Source of the DNA: Serratia marcescens
GTDB lineage: Bacteria > Pseudomonadota > Gammaproteobacteria > Enterobacterales > Enterobacteriaceae
Length of the DNA stretch: 64,000 bases
Reading direction: 5' to 3'
Assembly: GCA_015548865.1 (NCBI GenBank)
Contig: JADMXW010000010.1
Location: forward strand, 1 to 64,000
Part shown: positions 49,879 to 58,212 of the stretch, one piece after another
How positions within the stretch are numbered: the first letter of the stretch is position 1
How the letters are laid out: each line of letters starts with the position of its first letter
Notes under the pieces: generated by a model
The model's database searches: none
Seen by the model: the letters and a program-made list of their open reading frames with translations, nothing else
Told to the model about the DNA's origin: nothing
Program-made: the position numbers and the translations under genes

Positions 49879-51165
49879 ATGGCAGACGATATTTTTGACG
49901 CCATCATCGTGGGTGGGGGGCTGGCCGGTGCGACAGCGGCATACGTGCTGGCGCAAGCTGGGTTGGATGTGCTGGTGATCGAACGCAGTAACGTTGCCGG
50001 TGGAAAAAACATGACGGGCGGACGGCTCTATGCCCACAGCCTGGAGCGCATCATGCCGGGGTTTGCCGAACGCGCGCCGCTGGAACGGCAGGTCACTCGA
50101 GAGAAAATATCCATGCTGACGGCGGATAGCGGCGTCACGCTGGATTATCAGCATGCAGCATGCGCGCAACCTGAGGCGCGCTCCTACACCGTTTTACGCG
50201 CCACCTTTGATCCCTGGTTGATGGGGGAAGCGGAGGCTGCGGGCGCACAATTGATCCCCGGCGTACGCGTTGACGAATTGATCGTGCGTGAAGGGAAGGT
50301 GTGCGGCGTCAGAGCGGGCGAAGACGAAATTGAAGCGCGCGTGGTTATTCTGGCTGACGGGGTTAATTCACTGTTGGGGGAAAAGCTGGGTATGGTGCGC
50401 CATGTCAATCCCCATACTGTGGCGGTGGGGGTTAAAGAACTGCTGGCATTTACCCCGGAACAGATGGCTGAGCGTTTCGGTTGTTCAGGTGATGATGGAC
50501 TGGCTTGGTTGTTTGCTGGCACGCCTTCTGAAGGGCTGATGGGGGGCGGGTTCCTGTATACCAACAAGAACACCGTTTCATTAGGTTTGGTGCTCGGCCT
50601 GCACAACGTAGACAAGCTGACTAAAAGCGTGCCGCAACTGCTGGAGGATTTTAAGCAACATCCGCTGGTTGCCCCGTTGGTCAGTGATGGCAAACTGCTG
50701 GAATACTCAGCGCATCTGGTGCCTGAAGGCGGTTTAGATATGGTGCCGGAGCTTGTCGGTGACGGCGTGTTGATTGCCGGTGATGCTGCCGGGTTCTGTC
50801 TTAACGTCGGCTATACGGTACGTGGGATGGATCTGGCGATCGCTTCCGGAGACGCTGCTGCCAAAGCCGTTATCGCAGCTAAACAGCGCGACGATTTCAC
50901 TCGGCAGGGGTTGTCTGGCTATCAGATGTTGCTGGACGAAAGCTTCGTGATTAAAGACATGAAGTTGTATAAAAACCTGCCAGCGTTTTTAGACAATCCG
51001 CGTTTTTTCAGCGCCTATCCGGCAATGATGACGGGCATGATGCAGGATCTGTTCACTATCAACGGTCCGCAACGTCCTCTGCGTAACAAGATGTTCTCCC
51101 ACATCGGAAAAGTCGGGGTAATGAACATCCTGAAAGATGGTTTTAAAGGAGTGCGTTCGTTATGA
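49879..51165 (+). CDS. fixC: ETF-quinone oxidoreductase-like flavoprotein (FixC)
   Basis: 428 residues, AAAAAGGA upstream. Dinucleotide-binding start DAIIVGGGLAGATAAYVLAQ with the family repeat GGKNMTGGRLYAHSLERIMP, LIAGDAAGFCLNVGYTVRGM and ASGDAAAKAVIAAKQRDD. FixC acts between ETF and the quinone pool, and with FixX in bifurcation. Clostridial had operons have only the ETF, so this gene and the next are additions shared with the enterobacterial cai/fix plan. Confidence 0.92.
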   Translation: MADDIFDAIIVGGGLAGATAAYVLAQAGLDVLVIERSNVAGGKNMTGGRLYAHSLERIMPGFAERAPLERQVTREKISMLTADSGVTLDYQHAACAQPEARSYTVLRATFDPWLMGEAEAAGAQLIPGVRVDELIVREGKVCGVRAGEDEIEARVVILADGVNSLLGEKLGMVRHVNPHTVAVGVKELLAFTPEQMAERFGCSGDDGLAWLFAGTPSEGLMGGGFLYTNKNTVSLGLVLGLHNVDKLTKSVPQLLEDFKQHPLVAPLVSDGKLLEYSAHLVPEGGLDMVPELVGDGVLIAGDAAGFCLNVGYTVRGMDLAIASGDAAAKAVIAAKQRDDFTRQGLSGYQMLLDESFVIKDMKLYKNLPAFLDNPRFFSAYPAMMTGMMQDLFTINGPQRPLRNKMFSHIGKVGVMNILKDGFKGVRSL

Positions 51166-51446
51166 GTAAGGTCAATGTGGATATCAAGCTGGGGGTTAAC
51201 AAGTTTTATGTTGATGAGGGCAATCCGCACATTGTGCTGATTGCCAATCCTGACCCGGTGGAGTTCAACAAATTGATGTTAGCCTGCCCAGCAGGGCTCT
51301 ATAAACAAGATGAACAAGGCCAATATCTGTTTGATTCCGCAGGGTGTTTGGAGTGTGGTACTTGCCGCGTGCTGTGCGGAAATACCATTCTGGAGAAATG
51401 GAGCTTTCCCGTCGGGACTCAGGGGGTGGAGTTTCGCTATGGTTGA
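51162..51446 (+). CDS. fixX: Ferredoxin-like protein (FixX)
   Basis: 94 residues, ATG overlapping the FixC stop. One ferredoxin-type [4Fe-4S] site is visible: CPAGLYKQDEQGQY and CLECGTCRVLCG, with the end PVGTQGVEFRYG typical of FixX. Partner of FixC in the FixABCX complex. Such a cluster could also be the source of low-potential electrons for the dehydratase activator; this is speculation. Confidence 0.9.
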   Translation: MSKVNVDIKLGVNKFYVDEGNPHIVLIANPDPVEFNKLMLACPAGLYKQDEQGQYLFDSAGCLECGTCRVLCGNTILEKWSFPVGTQGVEFRYG

Positions 51447-51480
51447 GTAGGGACTTTCCAACGAGTGAAAATTTGCTACG

Positions 51481-51496
51481 CTGTATGTAATTACAG
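51481..51496 (+). promoter_or_regulatory. LexA (SOS) box of cho
   Basis: CTGTATGTAATTACAG matches the LexA consensus CTGT-N8-ACAG exactly. It sits two bases before the annotated ATG and over a TTGCTA (51472-51477) promoter -35 region, so LexA would block transcription of cho until DNA damage. Confidence 0.85.
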
Positions 51497-51498
51497 TA

Positions 51499-52377
51499 AT
51501 GGCGAGTATTCCAGTGAACCCGTATCAAGCTTCTATGGATAAGCCGTTTGATGCCATGGAGGCTTATCACTACCCCGAGCACCTGCGCCCGTTTCTTGAA
51601 GGGTTGCCCGCTGCGCCAGGCGTCTATGTGTTTCATAGCGATAGCGATGTCATGCCACTTTATATCGGCAAAAGTGTCAATATTCGCAGTCGCGTCATGT
51701 CGCATTTCAGGACCGTTTCTGAGGCGCGTATGCTGCACCAGTCTCGCCGTATTAGCTATCATCTGACAGCGGGCGAAATTGGCGCGCTGTTGCTGGAAGC
51801 ACAAATGATCAAACAGCTACAGCCGTTGCACAATAAACGGCTGCGGCGCAGCCACCAGCTCTGTTCGTTGCATTTGCGTAACGGCGTTCCCCATATTGTA
51901 TCGGCAAAAGATATCGACTTTTCCCATACGCCTGATTTATACGGCTTATTCTCTAACCGGCGTGCTGCACAGCAAGCGCTGCTGGACATCGCCGACAGTG
52001 AACTGCTGTGTTACGGCCTATTGGGTCTGGAAAAACATCCGCGCGGCAAGGCTTGTTTCAGGCACCAGTTGGGGCGATGTGCAGGCGCCTGTTGTGGCAA
52101 AGAACCAGTGGTAGAGCATCAACTGCGTCTGCTTGATGGGTTGCAACAGATACGCGTGTTCAACTGGCCCTACTCGGGCGCTGTCGGACTGGTGGAGCAA
52201 CACGGTGATGTGCGGCAGATTCATGTTATTAATAACTGGTATTACCTTGGATCGGTAGAAGACATTGCTGATGCAGCGCGCCTGACCAAGGTAGCTCACG
52301 GTTTTGATCGCGATGGATACAAGATTTTAAGTGAGCCGCTGTTAAAGGGGCTGCATGAGGTCATTTTGCTGGAATGA
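51499..52377 (+). CDS. cho: UvrC-like endonuclease Cho
   Basis: 292 residues. GIY-YIG nuclease marks are PGVYVFHSDSD and PLYIGKSVNIRSRVMSHF, followed by GEIGALLLEAQMIKQLQPL, NKRLRRSHQLCSLHL, the CFRHQLGRCAGACCGKE motif and DRDGYKILSEPLL. The layout equals E. coli Cho, which makes 3' incisions at bulky lesions in nucleotide excision repair. The ATG at 51499 touches the LexA box, so translation may instead start at the GTG at 51514 or the ATG at 51535. Confidence 0.92.
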   Translation: MASIPVNPYQASMDKPFDAMEAYHYPEHLRPFLEGLPAAPGVYVFHSDSDVMPLYIGKSVNIRSRVMSHFRTVSEARMLHQSRRISYHLTAGEIGALLLEAQMIKQLQPLHNKRLRRSHQLCSLHLRNGVPHIVSAKDIDFSHTPDLYGLFSNRRAAQQALLDIADSELLCYGLLGLEKHPRGKACFRHQLGRCAGACCGKEPVVEHQLRLLDGLQQIRVFNWPYSGAVGLVEQHGDVRQIHVINNWYYLGSVEDIADAARLTKVAHGFDRDGYKILSEPLLKGLHEVILLE

Positions 52378-52451
52378 TCTGATCTCATCGACATTCATAG
52401 CGGCTAATGAATGATAATATGGATCATCCACGTTTATGTTATGGATTTTCG

Positions 52452-53351
52452 ATGTTATTTACGCTGCGCCAACTTGAATTTTTTGTCGCCGTTGCCGATG
52501 CCGGACAAATCTCTAAGGCAGCGTTGTTTTGCAATGTTTCCCAATCATCAATGACGGTTGCGCTGCAAAATCTGGAAGAGCAATGCGGAAGGTCGCTGTT
52601 TACCCGACATGCTAAAGGAATACGCCTGACGGAAACGGGAGAGCGTCTATTACGCCATGCCAAAAAGGTATTAAACGCCGTTCAGCTCGCGACGGATGAT
52701 ATGCTGATTCCGTCTAACGATCTGAGTGGAACGTTGCGGATTGGTGTCACTGAAACCCTCTCGGCTTACATGCTGCCTGCGCTGCTGAGCGCGATTACAG
52801 CGCGCTTTCCTTCTTTGCAATTTAGTCTGGTTGAGTATCCTTCCCCCCGATTATGTCAGGCGATAAGAGAGGGGATGGTCGATCTGGCGTTGATGCTGGT
52901 GTCCAATATCACGCTGCCAGAGGATTTTGCTACAGAGATATTCATTCGCTCGACTCGGCGATTATGGACCTGCGCAGGTCACCCGTTACAGGATGCGCCG
53001 ACGATTACGTTGCAAGACATTGCGAAAGAGGACTTTTTGCTTCTCGATATGGATGACCATATCCCTATTGTCAACCATTACTGGACTGAGCAGAATCTGC
53101 AACCGCGTATCAAATTTAAATCGACCTCCATTGAGGCGATAAGGGGTATGGTGGCGCAAGGTCACGGCGTCACCATTTTGTCTGATTTTGTATATCGCCC
53201 TTGGTCATTGGAGGGTAATCGTATCGTCCGGCGGGATGTGAGTAACGTGATCCCTTCGATGGATATTGGGGCTGTGTGGTTACAAACGCGTCCTTTGCTT
53301 CCTAGCGCTGAAATGTTGATAGATTTCATCCGTAAACAAAAAACCGCGTAA
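52452..53351 (+). CDS. LysR-family regulator
   Basis: 299 residues from the ATG at 52452; the frame is open upstream to 52407. The N-terminal helix-turn-helix is FTLRQLEFFVAVADAGQISK, then FCNVSQSSMTVALQNLEEQC, and the effector domain follows (LRIGVTETLSAYMLPALLSA, EAIRGMVAQGHGVTILSDFV). It faces the dms operon end to end, and might act on it or on a distant gene. Ligand unknown. Confidence 0.85.
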   Translation: MLFTLRQLEFFVAVADAGQISKAALFCNVSQSSMTVALQNLEEQCGRSLFTRHAKGIRLTETGERLLRHAKKVLNAVQLATDDMLIPSNDLSGTLRIGVTETLSAYMLPALLSAITARFPSLQFSLVEYPSPRLCQAIREGMVDLALMLVSNITLPEDFATEIFIRSTRRLWTCAGHPLQDAPTITLQDIAKEDFLLLDMDDHIPIVNHYWTEQNLQPRIKFKSTSIEAIRGMVAQGHGVTILSDFVYRPWSLEGNRIVRRDVSNVIPSMDIGAVWLQTRPLLPSAEMLIDFIRKQKTA

Positions 53352-53369
53352 TTACGCCTTCTGTGCCAT

Positions 53370-53396
53370 AAAAAATGGGCTGTTAGCCAGCCCATT
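53370..53396 (-). terminator. Terminator of the dms operon
   Basis: Stem ATGGGCTG/CAGCCCAT with a short loop, followed on the minus strand by a run of T. It lies between the end of dmsC and the LysR gene, serving dmsC mainly. Confidence 0.75.
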
Positions 53397-53410
53397 GATA
53401 GTTAGCGCGA

Positions 53411-54256
53411 TCACCCTCCGACACTAAAGAACGCGTAGCGCCCTAAGAACTCGCCGGTGATGGTTATCATCAACGCCAGTGAGAGTAGGGCTGGCAATGA
53501 TTTTCGTGGCAATCGGGTTACATAAGTTACAAGCAAGGCCAGTGCGATGCCCAGCAGCAGGTAACGCCACAGCGTCAATGTACCGATATTCACAGCAGCG
53601 GTTTTAATGCTGATACCTTGCGCAAGGTTGGGGGCAACAGCAGAAAACATGACAATGACCGCAAACGTAGCCAGCACAAAACCCAGCAGGTAGAGGCGAA
53701 GCAAAGGTGTCATAACACGTGCGCTCTCATCCTCTGCCAACAGGTGTAACCGGGGCCACAGACACAGAGCATACAACAGGCTGCCCATCATAAACGCCGA
53801 ACCATAAAAGCCCGCATAGGTTCCCCATCCCTGCCAAAGGATAAAACGGCTATGGTCGTAAATGGCCGACATGACGAAGATATCCGCCACGCCAACCAAC
53901 GCAGTGAGCCCCAGCAGTGCGGTGGATAGCTGTTTTTTCACCAGTGAATAAACCAGTGTCAAAAATAGCAAACCCATAAACAGCGCTGTGAACAGGATTT
54001 CGCGGCTCATCCAGGATGACGCGACATGGCTAAGTGTAAATAGCGCATGCCACGGGTTACCCAGATGCGCAACGGATGCCAATAAGCCAATGCCGCCGCA
54101 CAGTAACGCACACACGAGTGCGGGACTTGCAAGCTTCAGCCGTTTGTCATCGGCCAACGTAGTGAAAATGAACGTATGGCAATACCAGACGGTGACGACG
54201 CAACCGATAGTGATTTGCATCAGCAAGGTAAAAATGATCAATGGCCATTCGTGCAT
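53411..54256 (-). CDS. dmsC: DMSO-reductase-type membrane anchor (DmsC)
   Basis: 281 residues, eight predicted hydrophobic helices starting WPLIIFTLLMQITIGCVVTV. DmsC-family features are PALVCALLCGGIGLLASVAH followed by LGNPWHALFTLSHVASSWMS and SREILFTALFMGLLFL. It oxidises menaquinol and passes electrons to DmsB. It starts one base after the dmsB stop. Confidence 0.9.
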   Translation of the reverse strand: MHEWPLIIFTLLMQITIGCVVTVWYCHTFIFTTLADDKRLKLASPALVCALLCGGIGLLASVAHLGNPWHALFTLSHVASSWMSREILFTALFMGLLFLTLVYSLVKKQLSTALLGLTALVGVADIFVMSAIYDHSRFILWQGWGTYAGFYGSAFMMGSLLYALCLWPRLHLLAEDESARVMTPLLRLYLLGFVLATFAVIVMFSAVAPNLAQGISIKTAAVNIGTLTLWRYLLLGIALALLVTYVTRLPRKSLPALLSLALMITITGEFLGRYAFFSVGG

Positions 54257-54257
54257 G

Positions 54258-54809
54258 TCAGTATCCTCGCTGTGTTTTAGTACCCACGATCAAGTTGGGT
54301 CGGGTTAGCGATGAGTCGGGCAGACCTGCGATATCCGCATTGTTGCCGTATTTTTTCCGCAGTTCACTGATGGGACCGAAATCCAATGCTCGCATGGGGC
54401 AGGCATCCACACAGGCCGGATTTTCCCCCTTGGCGCGCAGATTCAGGCAGGTATCGCATTTTGTCATCATGCCAGATGCTTCATCAAACTGCGGTGCTTC
54501 GTAAGGACATGCCCAGGTACAGTAGCGGCAGCCAACACACAGCGTGTGATCGACCACGACCACCCCATCTTCTTCGCGCTTATGCATCGCCTTGGTCGGG
54601 CAATGGCTGACACAGGACGGCGAGTCGCAATGATTACACGCGATAGAAAGATGCCAACGTCTGGGCTTAGGAAACGTACCTTCCTCAAAGTCGTAGACCC
54701 GCCGAAAATTACGTCCCACTTCCAGATCATTTTTATCCTTGCAGGCGATGACGCATGTTTTGCAACCGATGCACGCGGCGGCATTAAAATAGAATCCAAC
54801 CTGTTCCAT
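54258..54809 (-). CDS. dmsB: DMSO-reductase-type iron-sulfur subunit (DmsB)
   Basis: 183 residues with four ferredoxin-type cysteine groups: CIGCKTCVIAC, CNHCDSPSCVSHCP, CVGCRYCTWACP and CDTCLNLRAKGENPACVDAC. It relays electrons from the membrane subunit to the molybdenum subunit. It lies two bases after dmsA, and this organisation suggests full translation of the broken dmsA may matter for it. Confidence 0.92.
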   Translation of the reverse strand: MEQVGFYFNAAACIGCKTCVIACKDKNDLEVGRNFRRVYDFEEGTFPKPRRWHLSIACNHCDSPSCVSHCPTKAMHKREEDGVVVVDHTLCVGCRYCTWACPYEAPQFDEASGMMTKCDTCLNLRAKGENPACVDACPMRALDFGPISELRKKYGNNADIAGLPDSSLTRPNLIVGTKTQRGY

Positions 54810-54811
54810 CG

Positions 54812-57400
54812 TTATCGCTCCTCACCAAAAATGATACGTTGTGGTCTGTCTACATCAGGAATCAATGCTGGGCCTTGCCACTTTTTCACGTCACACAGCA
54901 CGGTATTCCAGCCTGATGTCCCAAACCCGGTTGCGACCTGTTCCGATATGGCGTTATCCGCACCCGCCAAATCAATGCCGCTGGCCTCATCCAGCTCGAA
55001 CCAGCTACCGTGAGGCAGCGCGACAACGCCGGGTTTCAACGTTTCAGTCAGCCAGGCCGGGCGCAGCGTTTTCCCTGATGGGCTGGTAATGAGCACGGTT
55101 TCACCGTGGCGGATGCCAAGGCGAGTGGCATCCGATTTATTGAGGTAAACAGGGGAGGGCCAAGCCTCTCTAAGCCAGGGCACGTTATCCAGCGTACTGT
55201 GTGAACGTCTTAAATAGTGCGGATTGTAAACCTGGAAGGGATACTCACCTTTTACTTTAGCTTTCCAGTCGGCGAAGCTTTCTTAATACCCTTTGGGCTT
55301 AGCGGTATAGGCAGGAATAGGCGGCACTTCATTCCAGCCATACTCACGGCTGATCCGAGTGAGTTTCTCGCAATAAATTTCAAACTTCCCGCTGTCCGTA
55401 GCGCGTGGGTTCTTCTCAGGATCCTGAACAAAGTCTTTATAGGCGATATAGCCGTAATTATCCCCTTCGGTGCGTTCTACCTGATAGGTGCCACGGGTCA
55501 GGAATTCATTCAGCGAGATTTTGCCCTGCTGTGTTTTCCCTTTAACGCCCCACGCTGCCAGATCCTGCTCAGTGATGGTTAGCAAGGGAATCTTGGTCTT
55601 ACCGTCTTCATCAATGACGTTAGCCCCTTGCAGCGTATTGAAAAACTGTTGCTTTTCAGAGATCGGGAAGATTTTATCAACATCAACGCCCAGTCGTTTG
55701 CCGATCTCTTTTGCAATCCATTGATCGCTTTTCGCTTCATAAAGCGGTTTAACAATATTCACTGCCACAATCAGCACGTCGCGGTTGCTGGGGTTTAAAA
55801 TGGTGCCTTCACGTTCCCATTCGGTCGTGACGGGCAAAACTACATCTGAATATTTGGCGCTGGTGTGCAATACATAAGTGGGAGACACGATGAACTCAAC
55901 CTTCTCCCTCAGCGCAGCGATGCCTTGGGTAATATTGGCACGCGTTTGCATCGTGGCGTTGAAGGTGTGGAACATCATCTGGATATCCACCTGTTTCTCG
56001 CCCTTACCGCGCTGGCGAAATTTACCTTCCGTCAATGCCCTGTTGATTTCATTGTGGTTAATGGTGCTGCTGATCGGGTTTGGAAAGTTGGGGAGTCCCG
56101 TGCTGCCGCCGTTAACCAAGCGTGTACCGCCGTTGCCAGCAGTGTAATGGCAGCATACGCCAGTCATACGGCCAGAACGGCCCATGTGACCAGTCATAAA
56201 GCCGAGCGTAGAAAATGCATGAACCCACCCTTCGCCATTGTGAATACGGGCTGGAGCCCACCCTGTGATCAGGGCGACGCGGCGAGTACCACCGATTTGT
56301 CTTGCCAGGCTACGGATAGTGTCTGGCGCAACGCCACAGATTTCGGCGGCCCACTCAGGATTCTTGGGGTCGTGGGTAAACGTGCCCAGCAGATAATCTT
56401 TGAAATTATCATCGGGATTAGCGCCTGCAGGCATGTGCTCCCTGTCGAAGCCAACACAGCAACGGTTCAGGAAATCCCAATCTATCAGTGGGTTATTTTG
56501 TGGATCGTCCTCTTCCAGTAAGGCATACATAATGCCTAATGCAAGCGCATGGTCTGTGCCAGGATTAACCGGAACCCAATCGGCATCGAGCAGTTCACAG
56601 GTTGCATGGTAGCTCGGGTCAATACAGATAAAGCGTGCACCTGCTTTTTTCGCTTGCAGATAGTGATAGGTCGGGCTACCTGGGCTACTCCAGGCGGGGT
56701 TGGCTCCCCACAAGACGATAAGCTGAGATTTGCGTAAATCCAGACGATCGTTGGTACCGAAACGGACCCACCCATCATGAACGCCGATATATTCCGGGGT
56801 GTCTTTCCATGCACCCCAGGATGTTGTTCCCCAGTCTGAGGTATAGCCGCCGTAGTTGGCGTAAACATTAAGGTAATGCGTGCCGTTAGAGCCGGTGAGC
56901 CAGATTGACTCATTGCCATACTTTTCTTTGATGCGCTTGGTTTCGCTGGCCACAATATCCAGCGCTTCGTCCCAACTGATGCGTACCCATTGGTCGCGCC
57001 CGCGGAGTGATTTATCACCGCCGCCGGGAGCCCAGTTTTTACGCTTCATTGGATAACGGATACGGTCGGCACCAAAGACTTGCTTACGCTGAGAGCGGCC
57101 GCGCAGACATCCCCGCTGTTGAGGATTATCTGGGGTGTCACTGTGAGTATCATCCGTTTTTTGACGTTCTACTACGCCGTCGACCACCAACGCCTTGTTC
57201 AAGCAGCGGCCACCGCAGTTATGCCAGCATGCTGCGGGTTTCCAGGTGCCTGTTTTGTCCGTCACAGCCGTTGCCGGCTGGGCGGCAGTTGGTTCAGCGC
57301 GCAATCCCCGGCTCATGGGCAACGCTGCGATAGCAGCTGCCGCGGAGCTTATCTGGATAAACGCACGCCGGCTGATTCCAGAAAGTAAATTATTGATCAT
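54812..57400 (-). pseudogene. dmsA: Molybdopterin DMSO-reductase-type catalytic subunit, interrupted by an in-frame TAA
   Basis: An 863-codon frame with one internal stop (TAA at 55283-55285). The first 705 residues carry a twin-arginine signal (GISRRAFIQISSA), the [4Fe-4S] ligands CWHNCGGRC and RGCLRGRS, and ISWDEALDIVASETKRIKEK. The final 156 codons in the same frame read on as ESFADWKAKVKGEYPF, then LREAWPSPVYLNKSDATRLG and the dinucleotide-binding end (LPHGSWFELDEASGIDLAGA). So the gene is complete except for that stop. It may be a true nonsense mutation, a sequencing error or a read-through site. The C-terminal domain binds the second pterin, so the truncated protein should be inactive. 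Confidence 0.88.
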
Positions 57401-57502
57401 GTAATACTCCTACTTTCACATTGCATAAAAACCCTGCCGCCGTCGGGCCTGCCAATACGGCATTGCCGACATGGCGGTGGGCATAGCGTGTTATCGTTTT
57501 TG

Positions 57503-58207
57503 TTATGACGTTGCCTGCTCTGTCTCCATGCCAACGACCTGATTGAGTTGCTGTGCATCGTGGGTTAAAAACACCGGCAATAGTTGAGCGATGCCGCGAT
57601 AGAAATCGGTCTCTGCGTGTGTTTTTACGTTATGGGAAAACGCATCACAAAACGCCAGCGTATGTTGCTGGAGAAAATCACGTTGCCTTAGCAGAGAAAG
57701 CATGACGCTCTGAAGTGAAGCGCCGCTGTGCAACGCTTCGGCAACGGACTGGCTTTGCTGATAAAGAAAATCGAGCTCGAACCCGATATGGTCTGGGGCC
57801 TCGCCGTCATCGTCAGACATGGTCAGCCCGCAGGATTTATAAACCTGCTTTACCTCTTGGGTGCAACGTTGAAACAACAGCTTATCGCGCGACACATAGA
57901 CGGATTCCCACGGTGGCGCAGGGGGTGTTTCGGGGCCGATAAACAGGCGGGTGAAATCCCAATGCAGATTTTCAAAGGCGCTCTCACCGGTGATAAAGGG
58001 CTCCCCTGCCAGTGCGTGTTGCACACGTTCTAATGCGGAAGAGAAATTCGTGTCAGCGATCGCAGGGAACAGTGTCGCCAGATCCTGCTGCTGTAGAAAA
58101 TTCAACAATGCAGGCGTGGGTTCTTCGATCAGCAACCGGCGTAAAAGATCGTAACCCACGGTGCGTTGGATAAGATATTCCGGGAATTGATGAGGGGTCA
58201 TCGTCAT
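57503..58207 (-). CDS. TorD/DmsD-family maturation chaperone
   Basis: 234 residues. The family marks are WDFTRLFIGPETPPAPPWES followed by VYVSRDKLLFQ and the helical C-terminal part (ESAFENLHW earlier). It would bind the Tat signal of DmsA and guide molybdenum-cofactor insertion and export. It precedes dmsA and is read with it. Confidence 0.82.
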   Translation of the reverse strand: MTMTPHQFPEYLIQRTVGYDLLRRLLIEEPTPALLNFLQQQDLATLFPAIADTNFSSALERVQHALAGEPFITGESAFENLHWDFTRLFIGPETPPAPPWESVYVSRDKLLFQRCTQEVKQVYKSCGLTMSDDDGEAPDHIGFELDFLYQQSQSVAEALHSGASLQSVMLSLLRQRDFLQQHTLAFCDAFSHNVKTHAETDFYRGIAQLLPVFLTHDAQQLNQVVGMETEQATS

Positions 58208-58212
58208 ATCCT

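Noticed and set aside
55283-55285. Selenocysteine or other recoding at the dmsA stop
   Set aside because: The codon is TAA, whereas selenocysteine uses TGA, and no hairpin signal was evident, so a nonsense mutation or error is simpler.
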